Of a DNA stretch of 44,725 nucleotides, positions 30,771 through 41,584 are shown piece after piece. Source of the stretch: Chara braunii (lineage: Eukaryota; Streptophyta; Charophyceae; Charales; Characeae); contig BFEA01000450.1 in assembly GCA_003427395.1 (NCBI GenBank), forward strand, positions 569,852 to 614,576. The letters run 5' to 3'. How positions within the stretch are numbered: the stretch's first letter is position 1; every line of letters starts with the position of its first letter. The translations under genes and the position numbers were made by a program. The notes under the pieces are model-generated. The model was not told the origin of the DNA. It saw only the letters and a list, made by a program, of their open reading frames with translations, and ran no database searches.

Positions 30771-31029
30771 AAGAGTTCGAATATGTTTTGACAAGTGCGG
30801 ATTTTTGATAAATTCACTCTAACTAAGGGAAAATTTTGCTATATTGCTTAGAGGTAGGCTTAGATATAGTTAATTAGGATGATTTGGGTAAGATCATGAT
30901 ATGGAGATTGCCCTCCATGAACTCATAGGTTTAGCCTGGGGCTTTGACCTGTCATGTGTTACAGGCCCTCTTGAACGTCAGATTCAAGTTCAGGATCAGA
31001 TTCAGGTTGATCCCTTGAGGGTCACCATA

Positions 31030-31077
31030 TGTTATCACTGATAACAGGTCGGTTGCCGATTCGTCGATTTACGACTA
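31030..31077 (+). repeat. Conserved 17-bp palindrome block, copy 1
   Basis: The palindrome TGTTATCACTGATAACA is followed by GGTCGGTTGCCGATTCGTCG and TTTACGACT. The same block, with a single base change, is on the minus strand at 37462-37508, although surrounding sequence has diverged much more. The frame VITDNRSVADSS is open across it in both copies. It could be the junction or terminus of a mobile element (TG...CA ends) or a regulatory palindrome. The sequence alone does not decide. Confidence 0.8.
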
Positions 31078-31430
31078 AATTCCAACTCACCCTCCACACC
31101 CAACCTAAAAGGCTTTAGCCCTGGTGATTTTCTTTGTTTCATTATGGTTTCACCCGGACTTTTATTGAATGGCCATTTAANGAAGGTACTGAGTATTTAA
31201 TTAAGGTTGGTTGGACAGNAGGTTTGGGGCTTNCATGGCTAAAGCGAGGGGTATGAGTGTCGAAGATGGTTGGGGTTGACTCCGTATAGTGTGTGGACTT
31301 CTGGATGAATCTTTGATGTGATTGCAGGTATGGTTGTGGTTCGGCTTCTGGATGTGACTGCTTGCGATTACATACATATATGGTTGAAAGGAGCCCCACT
31401 ATGACTATGAGAAGTAATCGTCCTATATAT

Positions 31431-31499
31431 TTAACCCTTATATGCTTATAAGTGCCCTGAGTATTTGAGAGGCCTACTGTAATTAAGCATAAGGGTTAA
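31431..31499. repeat. Small imperfect inverted repeat
   Basis: Arms TTAACCCTTATATGCTTA and TAAGCATAAGGGTTAA enclose about 35 nt and differ by a 2-base gap. It lies between the duplicated element and the long-TIR element. It could be a tiny MITE or a junction hairpin. Confidence 0.65.
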
Positions 31500-31565
31500 C
31501 CAGGATGTGTCTTGAGAGAAAAAAGGGGGTTCTCTTCTTACCCTTGCTTTTTTAGGGTTGTATGG

Positions 31566-34252
31566 TTGGATGTTGTAGTCTGTGGCAGCCGTCAAAGTCA
31601 AACCCTTTGATGTTTGACCGCCACGATAGCTTAAAGCTGTCTACTCAACCCCTCTGCACAGGGTGCAGAAGAGGGTGTGGTCTTCAACCGCGCATGGCGG
31701 TTGTCCAGCGTCGAGAGATTAACCCTCAAGGCGCGTGTCAGCCGACACTTGAGTGTCGAATGCGACCCTCGAGATTAACGAAGACCGCACGAGTATGGAT
31801 ACTACATAGTACGCCATCACTGCGACCGCTTGCGTACGGTTGCATTGCGTGTCGATATGAGTTAGCCCTGCAGCCGCGCGATTCTTATACTAAGTCTCGC
31901 GCGCGACGCCTATCTGATTTCCGCATCGGAAAGTTATGGGATGGCTACCGAGGGGCTAGGAGCGTTGTCACATTGTTTTGTGTTGTGTCGTTTCGTATGT
32001 GCGTGTGTATGTTGAGGTTGTTAGAGTGGTGTGCGCGTGGTGTGTGTGGGATGCGTCCTAGTCGATCGACGTCGAATCGGGCTTGGGACTTCAACCCCGC
32101 AAGCTGTCGGTTCGCGTGCGGGTCTGATAACGGCGTATTACCATGCGTACCCCCTATGCTACAGCGAACGAGAAACGCCCTCGGCTGCTCCACCTCTGCA
32201 ATTGCAACTGATTAGCTTTCATACTGTGGACTGGTAGCTCGGCGGGGATACGCCCACCGAAGGGAGGTGACAGCTCCCGTAAGGTGTAGGTAAGTCGTGC
32301 CTCGCGTAGGCCCTATCCTGTCGTAGGGGCTTGCGAGAGGTATGGCTGGCGCACTCGGCCGGAGCGGCCTAAGGAAGCTCCATCATGTATTCGCGACTAG
32401 GATTTAGACCAACTCCTGCGTGACGCGGCCGGGAGGGTCCCGCGCTGCCCTAGTGCGATGCCGGACCGATGCGCTCGACAACGAGCACCACTGCCATAAG
32501 TTCCGTCTCCATGCCCATGGAAGTCGCTCGTATGCAACTCGGCTTGCTCCCTATCACCTCGAGGTTCTGATGTGGGTGTACGCTGGCTAGGCAAATGTGG
32601 CTCTGCTGTGATGTCATCGAGGTGGTCGGACACCTCTCGTCTATGTCTTGGAGGTGAGGTGGTGTGCCTCTGCAACCTTTATGATCATCTAAGGCCCTTA
32701 GAAGTCGTTGCTGTCGCTTGTGCCAAGCGTTCCTTATGATCCAACAACGGCTCGTAGTCGTTGTTGTTGTCTATGTTGTCCACCTTTGTGACCTTCCTAC
32801 CTGACCTCTGACAGGAACTGCACCACTCGTCCCGCCGGACGGACCACCCTGTCCTTTGCCCAACCCTAAATCCCTGGCGGGGATGGAGGGGTTCACGCAC
32901 TCATGAATGACGGTGGTGTGTGGCTGCAATCCGTTGACCCTCAACAGTATGTGTAGTAGAGTCTCTCTTAACTCTTATCTACACCAGTTGTCAAATCCTT
33001 AGGGTCCGTCCAATCCAGGTCATCGGATGCAGCATCTCGTTCCCCCGACGTCTGCATCGTCTCTGGTGGCGAAGGAGGCACGTAGTCGCAAGGATGGATA
33101 ATCACGGCTCTGGCCCAAAAAACCTCCGCAACCCCCACTCGCCGACGTGAACCCTCACGCTAGATGAGACCAATCTGCGCACTCAACTCTTGTAACGACA
33201 CTGCTGACTAAACTCTCGCTCCCCTCACCTCTGGCTCGGGTTCCTCCTCCACGTCCAAGTTCGCAACCACAGCCTCATGGAGAGGGTGGGTGTACCCGTC
33301 CGACTGCACCTCCGCCAAGGTCACCAGGTGACGCCACTGAAGAACGTACCCCCCAAAGGGTTAGCGATCCTTTCAACTCCGGGTATCACACGTCGTGTGC
33401 CACCCACCATAACGTCGTTGAGCGCATCGGTCTCCCACGGGGACCCTCCCGGCCGCGTCACGCAGGATTTGGCAGGACTTGTCGCGGAGAGCGTTTGTCG
33501 CTCCGCCCGAGTGCGCCAACCGTACCTTTCGCGAGCCCCTACGACAGGACAGGGTCACACGAGGCACCGCTTACCTCCACTCGCGGGAGCTGTCACCATC
33601 CCTTAGGTGGGCGTATCCCCGCCGAGCTACTGAACCACAAGCGAAGGCTTTTTGTATGCAATTGCAGAGGTGGCCCAACCGAGGGCGTCTCTCGTTCGCT
33701 CTAGCATAGGGGGTACGCGCGGTCGAACGCCCAAAAATCGAACCCGCACGTGATTCGACGCACTGGGGGGCTGAGGCCCCAAACGCGACTCGGCGCCGGT
33801 CGACAAGGACGCATCACACACACCACGCGTTACACCACAACACTCACACTCCTAGTCCCTTCAGTATCGGACCTTTAACTTTATGCCGCGAGAATCAGAT
33901 AGGCATTGCGCACTGACTTTTACTACGAGAGTCGAGCGGGCGTATGGCCTCCTCATATCGACCAGCCATGTGGGCATTCGCAAGCATTCGTGCTGATGGG
34001 GTACTGCGTAGTACTCGTAACCACGCAGCCCTTGATAACCTCGAGGGTCGTGTTCGACACTCAAGTGTCGACTGACAAGCGCATTGAGGGGTTACCTTCT
34101 CGGCGCTAGACAACCGCCATGCGAGGTTGACGACCACAGCCTCTTCTGGAGCCTGTGCAGAGGGGTTGAGTAAACAGCTTCAGGGCTGTCGTGGTACCCA
34201 AAATCAAGGGGTTTGACTTTGACGGATACCACAGACTACAACGTCCAACCAT
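31566..34252. mobile_element. 2.7-kb element with long terminal inverted repeats
   Basis: The left arm (about 31566-32493) and right arm (about 33405-34252) are clearly reverse complementary but diverged. Shared landmarks include ggttggatgttgtagtctgtgg at the outer tips, the pair caacccctctgcacagg, the palindrome gacacttgagtgtc, taccccctatgct, agctcggcggggatacgcccacc and tgcgtgacgcggccgggagggtcc near the inner ends. The roughly 0.9-kb centre (32494-33404) has no intact transposase frame. Long frames in the arms are mirror translations of each other. Long-TIR architecture fits Mutator-like or foldback elements, but no target duplication was established. Confidence 0.75.
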
Positions 34253-34279
34253 GGAAACTTAAAAGACGAACCAACTACA

Positions 34280-34830
34280 GATAGAAGGGGAGGATCGCCC
34301 GCTTTCCTTTCTCTGTCTAGCTCATAGTCTGATAGCCGTGGAGGGGGTAGGTCAATGCGAAAGATGCGCACGGGTAAGGCCCAAAATCGGACCCATAGGC
34401 AGCTCGACGTTCGAGACATTGGAGGCTCGTACGCGGGTCCCCATAAGCCTACTAAGACTGATACCTCGCTCCTGCGTCATTTCACGCTGCCGAAGCTCGG
34501 GTTCACAGGCCACAACGAGCTTTTCCCCTCTCTACTTGACCCATAACTTTTGAGCGTGGAAATCGGCAGGCGCTGCGTGCGTGGGTTAATATAAGACCGC
34601 ACGGACGCAGAACCTGCGCATACCGACCAACAATGCGGACTCGGGTAAGAAGTCGTGATGTCAACGCACTCTGTAGTCCCCATACCCAAGTGGCCTCATT
34701 TGAGCCATGCGGTCGCTCCCGACGCTCAGGTGTCGGCTGAAGCGCGCGCTAAGGGGGGTAAACCTTTATCGAGCGCAAAACCAGTCTGAGGGCCTTACAA
34801 CCTTTTGCACCCTGAGGTGTCCTAAAGGGT
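34280..34830. repeat. Third, older copy of the right terminal arm
   Basis: Words from the right arm recur in the same order and orientation. ccaaaatcggaccc (about 34380) recalls ccaaaaatcgaaccc at 33732. gaaatcggcaggcgctgcg (34559) recalls gaatcagataggcattgcg at 33892. ccgacgctcaggtgtcgg (34718) recalls cgacactcaagtgtcg at 34054. Divergence is much greater than between the two arms of the 2.7-kb element, so I infer an older insertion of the same family next to the younger one. Confidence 0.5.
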
Positions 34831-35028
34831 GAGGGTTAGGGCAGGAAGGAATTCGGAGCGGTGGTGAGTTCTCTGGCGCATCACCAGCGACACGCTAAAC
34901 CTTCCGCCCGGAACTTTATCGTTCTACCAAAATAAATAAAAACAAGGAGAAAGAAAAAAAATCACTTTAACGCTAGCAGGAGAAAGCACGAAAGCCCCCT
35001 TGGGCAGAGTTGCTGCGGCTGTGTGTCC

Positions 35029-36860
35029 GATTTTGAATTCAACGTGGGTTCCGCGTAGAAAAATTCATGCGCGTTGAATTCACGTTAAACTCCCGTACAA
35101 ACGGGAGTTGAACGCGAATTAACGGGGTCCGCGACGATTTTTTTCCTCGGCAATAACTTATTCAAAAAATAAATAAAAAAATATGGGGTTGTAGGTTTTT
35201 TTTAGGACTACAACCTTGTATTTTTATTTTGATTTTTTGATGTTTAAATATATTTAAAAAAAATCAGAAACATAAACAGACAATGAAAAAAACAGAAACT
35301 AAAATAAAAGGAGTGTTTTTGTTTTGGGTTTCACACATATTTTTTATTGGCTAAAACAAAAACAGAAAAATATATATATATATATATAGGGCTGTAGATC
35401 TTTCAAAGATGTACATCAATTTTTTTATTATTTATTTTTTTCAGAACTTCATGTATATTTAAAAACATCAAACCATTAAAAAAAATTAAAAAAAAGGAAA
35501 AAAAGACACACACACACACAAAATTGGGCCTGTAGCAGGTTGCATGAGTCTTTCGTCAGTTGGTTGAGAGAACCCAGACCCTGGGCCGCCTGTGTGAATG
35601 TATGGAAAGCAGGCCCTCGGCTGGATACGGGCACTGGGCCAAACACATGCCAAGGGCAGTTGGGGGCATGCAACCACCTCAAGCCCAAGGCCTGTTTTCG
35701 GTCGTGCTGGGCCTCAGGCTACCGGGGCCTACTGGAAGCTTCCTGGGACTGAACACAGGCAGGCCACTTCGATATAGCAAAGGGCCTACCTCCACATTGG
35801 GCATTCAGGCGCTGGTTGCATGCTGCGTAAGCGCTGCCGCGTTGTAGCTCGCTGACACTCACACGCTCACGGGCGAGCAGGAAGGAGAAGGCAGCCATAG
35901 CCGAGCTGCGCTGCTGTAAGCTGGGTGTGGCGCAGGGTGGTCCTTGTGTGCAAGTGGCATCTGTGTGTTGGGGAACGGGGTTGTGAGTAAGGCGAGAGAC
36001 ATACCTGGTGCTGGAAGGGTGCGACATTGGCCGCTATATGCTAATCTTCGACAGTGTAGTCTAGGCTAGATAGGATCTGCCATCTGTAGTCTAAGCGTCG
36101 AGCGCCAGATAGGATATCAACATTGGTTCTTCATTGATGATGATAATGAGACTTCATCAGCATTGTCAATTATGAGCTCTTGGTGTCTTTTTATTTGCTG
36201 AAACTCGTGATGCAAGTCTGTTGTTGGTTCGAGGTCCCGACTATCTGGTCTTGTGTCTATGATGTTGTTTGATTGCTTAAATTCGCTATTGCTCATTTTC
36301 TTGCACAGTAGAAGAGAAAAAAAAAAAAAAAACACAGACCCAAATCGCCCGCCCAAACCCATATCGCCCGCCCCCAATTTTCAATAGGAAAAAACTATAT
36401 TCCTCAAAAGGGAATGAACGCACGCCAACAATCATGCAAACATACACACACACACACACACACACTTACAAACACACACATACACAAACACACGCGCATA
36501 CATTCATATTTATGCACAGACACACTCCCACGCGCAGGCACACACATACACACATTCGTGCACACACAACACACCTGCACACACATAACTGGGCGTTGGG
36601 GGTTGGGGGATGTGGGGGCAGATGTGAGATGCTTTAGGGGTTGGGTTTTTATTTTTTATTTATTTTTAAAAAAATATATATTATTATTATTATTTTATTG
36701 TATTTGCGTAGGGCCACGTGTTCCGGACCCCGCGCATCAATTCCGTTTTTCCGAAAAGCGCGCGAGCAGCCCATTTTCGCGTTTAATACGAATTCAACGG
36801 GATTTTTTTGAATTTAACGAGATTCAACGGGAGTTTAATTCCCCTGTTCTCCGTTAAAAA
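35029..36860. mobile_element. AT-rich element with inverted ends rich in GTTGAATTCAACG words
   Basis: The left end (35029-35150) holds gaattcaacg, cgttgaattc, a perfect hairpin AACTCCCGT-acaa-ACGGGAGTT (35088-35109) and aacggggtccgcg. The right end (36722-36845) carries the inverse words ggaccccgcg, gaattcaacggg and caacgggagtttaa. The core is AT-rich and contains GGGGTTGTAG...CTACAACC (about 35185-35215), the same hairpin as the insertion at 19.35-19.83 kb, plus a TA run (35372-35388). The interior 35520-35840 is GC-richer with repeated TGGGCC words and may be captured host sequence. Confidence 0.45.
36434..36590. repeat. CA-rich microsatellite
   Basis: Impure CACACA runs from about 36437 to 36590, inside the AT-rich element. 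Threonine/histidine frames over it are artefacts. Confidence 0.85.
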
Positions 36861-37461
36861 GATACACAGGCTGGGGGACAGCCCCTCATTCTCGCGGCGT
36901 TTCGGTTTCCCCTGGACGGCAAGTAAGTCAATGTCTTGTTAAGGACCTTGAACTTCAAGCCTGGGACTAACGTCCGACCAGATAAAACCTTTGAGTAAGG
37001 GAATACATGAGCGTGCAGTCGCACATCCTTATAAGGATTATCCGAGCGTACGCTTACTCTGACTATCATATTATCAGGATGTAAAAAGAACGATCTCACT
37101 CAAACAAAAGGTTGTGGGGTAGTTCACTCTCACGACAGCTGTGTGGTTTGTCCATTTGAATCCAGAACATAATCATTCACCAAATACTTAATCGAGATCC
37201 TTTCATACATACCTGCAATCATATGTACAGTATTCAAACAACATCACACACACTAAAGGGGTAAACTTTTCAACCTCTTGCAACTCACACCCTGCCTTAT
37301 GCACACAAGCCCAGCCATTTTCCCACCAGTCCTCGACAAAAATACTCAGCCTTTAGAAAATGGCCATTTATAAAGAAACTGGGAGAAAACCCCAAAGGAA
37401 CACATAAATACTGGCAAGGGCCAAGACCTTAGGTTGAAAGGCAGGAGGAATAAGAAAGTTG

Positions 37462-37508
37462 AGTCGTAAACCGACGAATCGGCAACCGACCTGTTATCAG
37501 TGATAACA
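37462..37508 (-). repeat. Conserved 17-bp palindrome block, copy 2
   Basis: This is the minus-strand counterpart of 31030-31077: the same TGTTATCACTGATAACA palindrome and adjoining GGTCGGTTGCCGATTCGTCG, with one difference in the following bases. Beyond it, weaker similarity to copy 1 continues leftward to about 37100 (aaatggccattt, gattgcaggtatg). Confidence 0.8.
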
Positions 37509-37694
37509 GAATAGTGATCCTTTCGTAGAATCAGGCCGAACAATTCGAGCCTTCAGTCGGATGTGAAAACCTGCATCACCATACAGGTCAAAGAGAGTCA
37601 CTACTATGTTCAAGCCAAGTGGAGAACATGCTCCAACTCATAGCCTAGCTCCTCTACTAACCTCTTTTTCAGCCTCCCTTATTGATACTAAGTC

Positions 37695-37905
37695 ACGGAG
37701 AATTTTGGTAGCATCTCCCCTACTAAGGGTGGATTGCCAAGTTTCTTCTAGCCAGAAATATTCTAACTCCTGAAATTCTACAAATTTTCGGCAGCGCTTC
37801 CCATAGAAAAAGTGTATTTTCAGATTTTCTATAGGCCCGAAAATTAACTAACTCTTTTAGATTTGTAGAAATTTCGACAGCGTTTCCCGTAGGAACAGGA
37901 GGTTG
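37695..37905 (-). repeat. Three units related to the 122-bp array of copy 1
   Basis: Minus-strand units read CTACGGGAAACGCTGTCGAAA (about 37862-37900), CTATGGGAAGCGCTGCCGAAA (about 37786-37820) and TAGGGGAGATGCTACCAAAA (about 37697-37730). They match the plus-strand units at 30231 and 30718 most closely. Their spacing is shorter (about 80-90 bp) and there are fewer units. Confidence 0.7.
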
Positions 37906-38289
37906 TCAAGATTTATACAAAGCTGAAAACAGATAGACCAAACAAAACTATACTTGGGACTAACTTCTGACACTTGCTTGGTAAGTAGGATCAGCGATAG
38001 TCTGCATGACCTCTAGATGAGATTGTGAGCTGACACTGATCCTAACTCCTAGCAGGGTCAGTCCTATCCTGTCCCAAACTTCCCTCCCATCATGCATCTC
38101 ACCTGCCTATAGCTCTAGCTCTCAGCGAGCATCTAAACAACTATCATATTCAAAAGATGCCACAAAGTGAGAGCCCAAAGCATACATAACAAAACATCTC
38201 TCACAATCCCACATCATTTTGAGCCAAATAGTTCGTTAAGTCACTCAGTTCTTTTCCCCTTTTTATATTCCCCTTATTTATGGCATACG

Positions 38290-39488
38290 GTCAGACAATA
38301 CCCTAACCTAAGGGTATGCCTGACCTGCCTAGGTAAAACAAGTAAAGTACGCACAATCGGGCTGCCCTAACCTAATGGTGTGCCCAACATAACATAAACT
38401 ATATACATAAAGTATATGACCAGACTGCCCTAACCTAAGGGTACGCCTGACTTCTGCTTAACTGACGATATGAAGCCTAGGACCAGACTGCCCCAACCTA
38501 GGGGTGTGTCTGACCATTTTTAAACAAAGTTACATATGGCATAGGGTTAAACTGCCCCAACCTAGGGGTGTGCTTAATCTGCCTAGACAACCACAAACGA
38601 CAACTGGTTAGACAGCCCTAACCTAAGGGTACGTCCAACCCACAGAACATCAACGACAAGGGCATATCACTAAGCCGCCCCAACCTAGGGGTACGCCTAG
38701 TTAGCCTATATAATTTTAAGTTACATAAGATAATGCGTCCGGACCGCCCTAACCTAAGGGTACGTCCGGTCTGCCTGAACAATTACAATGACGTATGGCT
38801 AAGCCGCCCTAACCTAAGGGCACACTTAGCCTCCGTAACAACAATTTAAACAACCATGAATTACTTGCACAAACTCTATGATTTTCTCTCTTCTTGGGCA
38901 GATGGTCAGACCTACCCAACCTAGGGAGACATCCAGCTCTGCCTTTTGTTTAGAAGGGAAAATAAAATAAGATTTATACTAACTGTCTACCTCTTTTGTT
39001 ATCACGAGCATATGACTGAGTTGCCCTAACCTAAGGGTACGCTCAGCCTGCCCGAGTTACCTTCATTATACTGTTCATTCGCTTTTCTTCTCTTTTTGTT
39101 CTACATGACTTACTGACTGACTTTCCCAATCTAGGGTGCCCGGTCTGTTAGAAGGTATAAGTTCAACAATATATATCAAATTCTATACTCTGGTTACCCA
39201 TTTCGTTCATGGCTTACGACTAAGCCGCCCTAACCTAAGGGTGCACTTAGTCTCATGCCTTTGTTCCCCTCAGAAGAAAACACTCCTTAAGCCCATCAAA
39301 AGAAACACCAGGAATCCGAGCCTTCCCTACCTAGGGCGCCCATCTTCCTGTTCACTAACCCCAAAGAAAACAGCGACTTGTCATTCCGACCTAGGATAGG
39401 CCCAACCCTCAAAGATCATACAGTCAGCCCAGCAAACATGAATAAACATACCACTGAGCCCACACCAACCTAGGGGAGCTCAGCCTTG
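38290..39488 (-). repeat. Array of about 16 hairpins with CCTAA core and covarying stems
   Basis: Plus-strand cores are CCCTAACCTAAGGG or CCCCAACCTAGGGG at about 38300, 38365, 38428, 38491, 38556, 38615, 38677, 38743, 38805, 39022 and 39228. Weaker units lie near 38915, 39125, 39328, 39390 and 39458, and an outlier at about 41505. The fourth stem pair switches as T-A or C-G together with its partner. The flanking outer stems also differ but pair: CCGGAC with GTCCGG (38738), GGCTAAG with CTTAGCC (38797), CTGAG with CTCAG (39014), GACTAAG with CTTAGTC (39222). Spacers are unrelated. Confidence 0.85.
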
Positions 39489-39728
39489 GGTTGACCCGGT
39501 CAACACATGCAAAACACCTTCCTCTCTCCTTCCCCCAATTTATCTTTGTCTGAATTCATTGAAAGAATACCTGATCTCTCATATACACTTGTTAATTTAA
39601 CCTTTTCCGAAGCATGTCCTGACATACATACAAAAAAGTAATAACCTTTCATAATTATGTTCTCAGATAGCGCAAAGGAATAATAGTAATTAGGGGAAAG
39701 GATCACACGCGTTGGACAAAAGTTATAC

Positions 39729-39996
39729 CTGAGTGTTCCCTGCCTCCAGAACCCCGCCTGGGCTCCGGCAGAGCTCCCGCAATCGGTGGGTGGACCTCCC
39801 ACAAGGTCTTGCTGCGGTCCTACGGGTTGCAATCCTGCCTGCCGCCTTCCTCTCGTAGCCTCAGACTAGACTTAGAATAAAAAGGATAGAAATAAAAAGT
39901 TCAGACTCTCGAGATCCAAGGGTGGGACAACTCAACTCACAAAGAGAGGGCCTTGGAATCTGGGTGCGCCTGAGGGCCCCGCAATGATGGCCAATG
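39729..39996 (-). other. Exon-like conserved block of the duplicated element, copy 2
   Basis: The minus-strand counterpart of 28723-28987. Shared words include the ggccatcattgcgggg start, ctacgaga ggaaggcggc, aacccgtagg, gtccacccaccgattg and ggaggcagggaa before the donor-like border. The shared frame is described at copy 1. The region immediately to the right (40000-40300) encodes only short unrecognised minus frames. Confidence 0.6.
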
Positions 39997-41490
39997 GCGC
40001 AGTAACCGGTACTCAACTCATGACCAGAATGCGAAATATCCGCCTCTGACAATCTTCCAAGTAGCAGCAGTAACCCCCTTGTAAAGTTTCACTCACTCCC
40101 CTCCCTCACAACGTCCCTTCTTAGGCCAAAGCCGCTGCCGCGCACAACGAGGAACGACGTCCTGCTCAATAAATGTGCACAACAAGAACAGTGCTCTGTT
40201 CTGCAGTAGTCCCCTTGCAAGCAGCAGTGCTCACCATCCCCCAATGAAACCGGCAGCCTCAAATCCGGCAAGCTGAGCTCTCCGACACCTCTACGAACCA
40301 GCAACACTAAACCTGAACGAGAACCTGATCAGCATAGAAGGATAATGGTAATAAATCCTGCTAGAAAGACCACGGCGATGGCTCAAGCCAAATAGTGACT
40401 GCCTGCCCTCGAAAAGCTCAGTCACAGCAGCTACTCGAACCCCACAGAGTTGTATCGTCGCTAAGATGGTGACAAAGAATAGTGATGCAGCCGGTAGCAA
40501 GGCAGCAGCAGTCCTGCGCAGTAATTAGCAGCAACCAAGAGCACTATAGTAGTAGAAACCAATACCTCGGCAGCAGCAGCTCCATGGGTCACCCATAATC
40601 TGTGCTACAGTAACCGTAACGCGGTAAATTAGCGATCAGTAGCCCAGAGCAATTTGCTCAGCAACAGTAGATGGCTGACTTTCAAAAGTCGATGACACTC
40701 AAAATGCAAGTGCAGTCACGATCTCACTTTCCTAAGTAACAGTACCCTGAAACCCAACACTCGCCTTCGCCCCCCTTCCGTACCACCAGCGATAACTAAT
40801 GTAACCATGTGATTCCAGCAACATTGGCCTGGATGTAGCACAGGCCTTAGTAGCCGGTCGATGACAGCAGCCACTTGCAGCAGTTCCAACAGTCTCCCCC
40901 GCTCTCCAGCAACAACAGTAACCTCCCTGCCGTATTCTCAGCATGAGCTAAGCTCTACAATGCACAACGCATTAGGATCGCATGCACAATGAAGCACTGT
41001 AACAAGACACTCTGAAAGTTGAGCAGCAACAACAGCACGCTTCGGAAGGCCAAAGTCAAGTAGATCACTTCCTCAATCAAATGGCGCGGCTGAATGCACG
41101 GTAATGTACCGCGTGGATCGGACAGCGCAGCAGCGTACCGCAAATAGTGTAATTATACCAGCTGCAGTACTACAGCGAGAGTGCCACTACCAAGTAGCCA
41201 TCCCTTGGGAAGAACAGCGGTCAATCTTGCTACCGTAGTAGTAGGCTACGAAGTCAGCAGTACGAGGTCTCAAAAAGAAATGGCAGCAATTGAGTGCAGC
41301 CCACGCAGCACCACGCACAGCGTGTATACGACGTCTGAGCCCAGCAAAAACCCAGTGGTATACTAACGAGTCTGCATCATGGCACAACAGATGCACATCG
41401 TACTGACGCGGCACACACCGCTAGAGCCCTGTCCAGACACAGCAGAGACCCTTTAATCGCAGTAAAACAACACCATGGTGAAGCGGGACC
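39997..41490. other. CAG/CTG-rich spacer, no gene recognised
   Basis: Plus-strand sequence is rich in cagcag, agcagt, aacaac and tagtag triplets (for example 40500-40600 and 40660-40930). Short frames on both strands are Ser/Gln/Ala- or Leu/Cys-biased and show no domain. The sequence probably continues the inverted element of 37.1-40.0 kb, but copy 1 is too diverged here to confirm. Confidence 0.4.
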
Positions 41491-41584
41491 CCCAGTGTGA
41501 TGGTCCTCCCTACCTAGGGTACGGCCTCAGCATGTACGAGGATGACGACTATAACAACAAGCGGCTCAACGACCGTCCTCACCT

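Larger units (their letters stand above)
28988..30964 (+). other. Intron-like interval carrying two structured repeat arrays, copy 1
   Basis: It runs from the GTAAAC donor-like border to ttgacctgtcatgtgttacag at 30944-30964. The copy-2 interval (37571-39728 minus) ends in a matching ttgacctgtatggtgatgcag, so the right border is conserved too. The interval carries the CATTG hairpin array (29.24-29.92 kb) and then the array with a period of about 122 bp (30.23-30.77 kb). Calling it an intron is inference from border conservation. Confidence 0.45.
37571..39728 (-). other. Intron-like interval carrying hairpin array, copy 2
   Basis: On the minus strand this runs from a CAG/GTATAAC donor-like border (39729/39728) to a tgacctgtatggtgatgcag acceptor-like border (about 37571). 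Both borders match the copy-1 interval at 28988-30964. In element orientation it holds first the CCTAA hairpin array, then three units of the other array. The layout is thus the same as copy 1, but the hairpin family is different. Confidence 0.45.

Noticed and set aside
35520-35840. TGGGCC word cluster as a TCP-type promoter
   Set aside because: The words are irregular, occur inside an AT-rich mobile element and precede no credible gene. They are noted only as composition.
38290-39488. CCCTAACC words as interstitial telomeric repeats
   Set aside because: The words never occur in tandem. They sit in hairpins with different flanks and switch to CCCCAACC with a compensating change on the other side, which telomeric DNA would not do.
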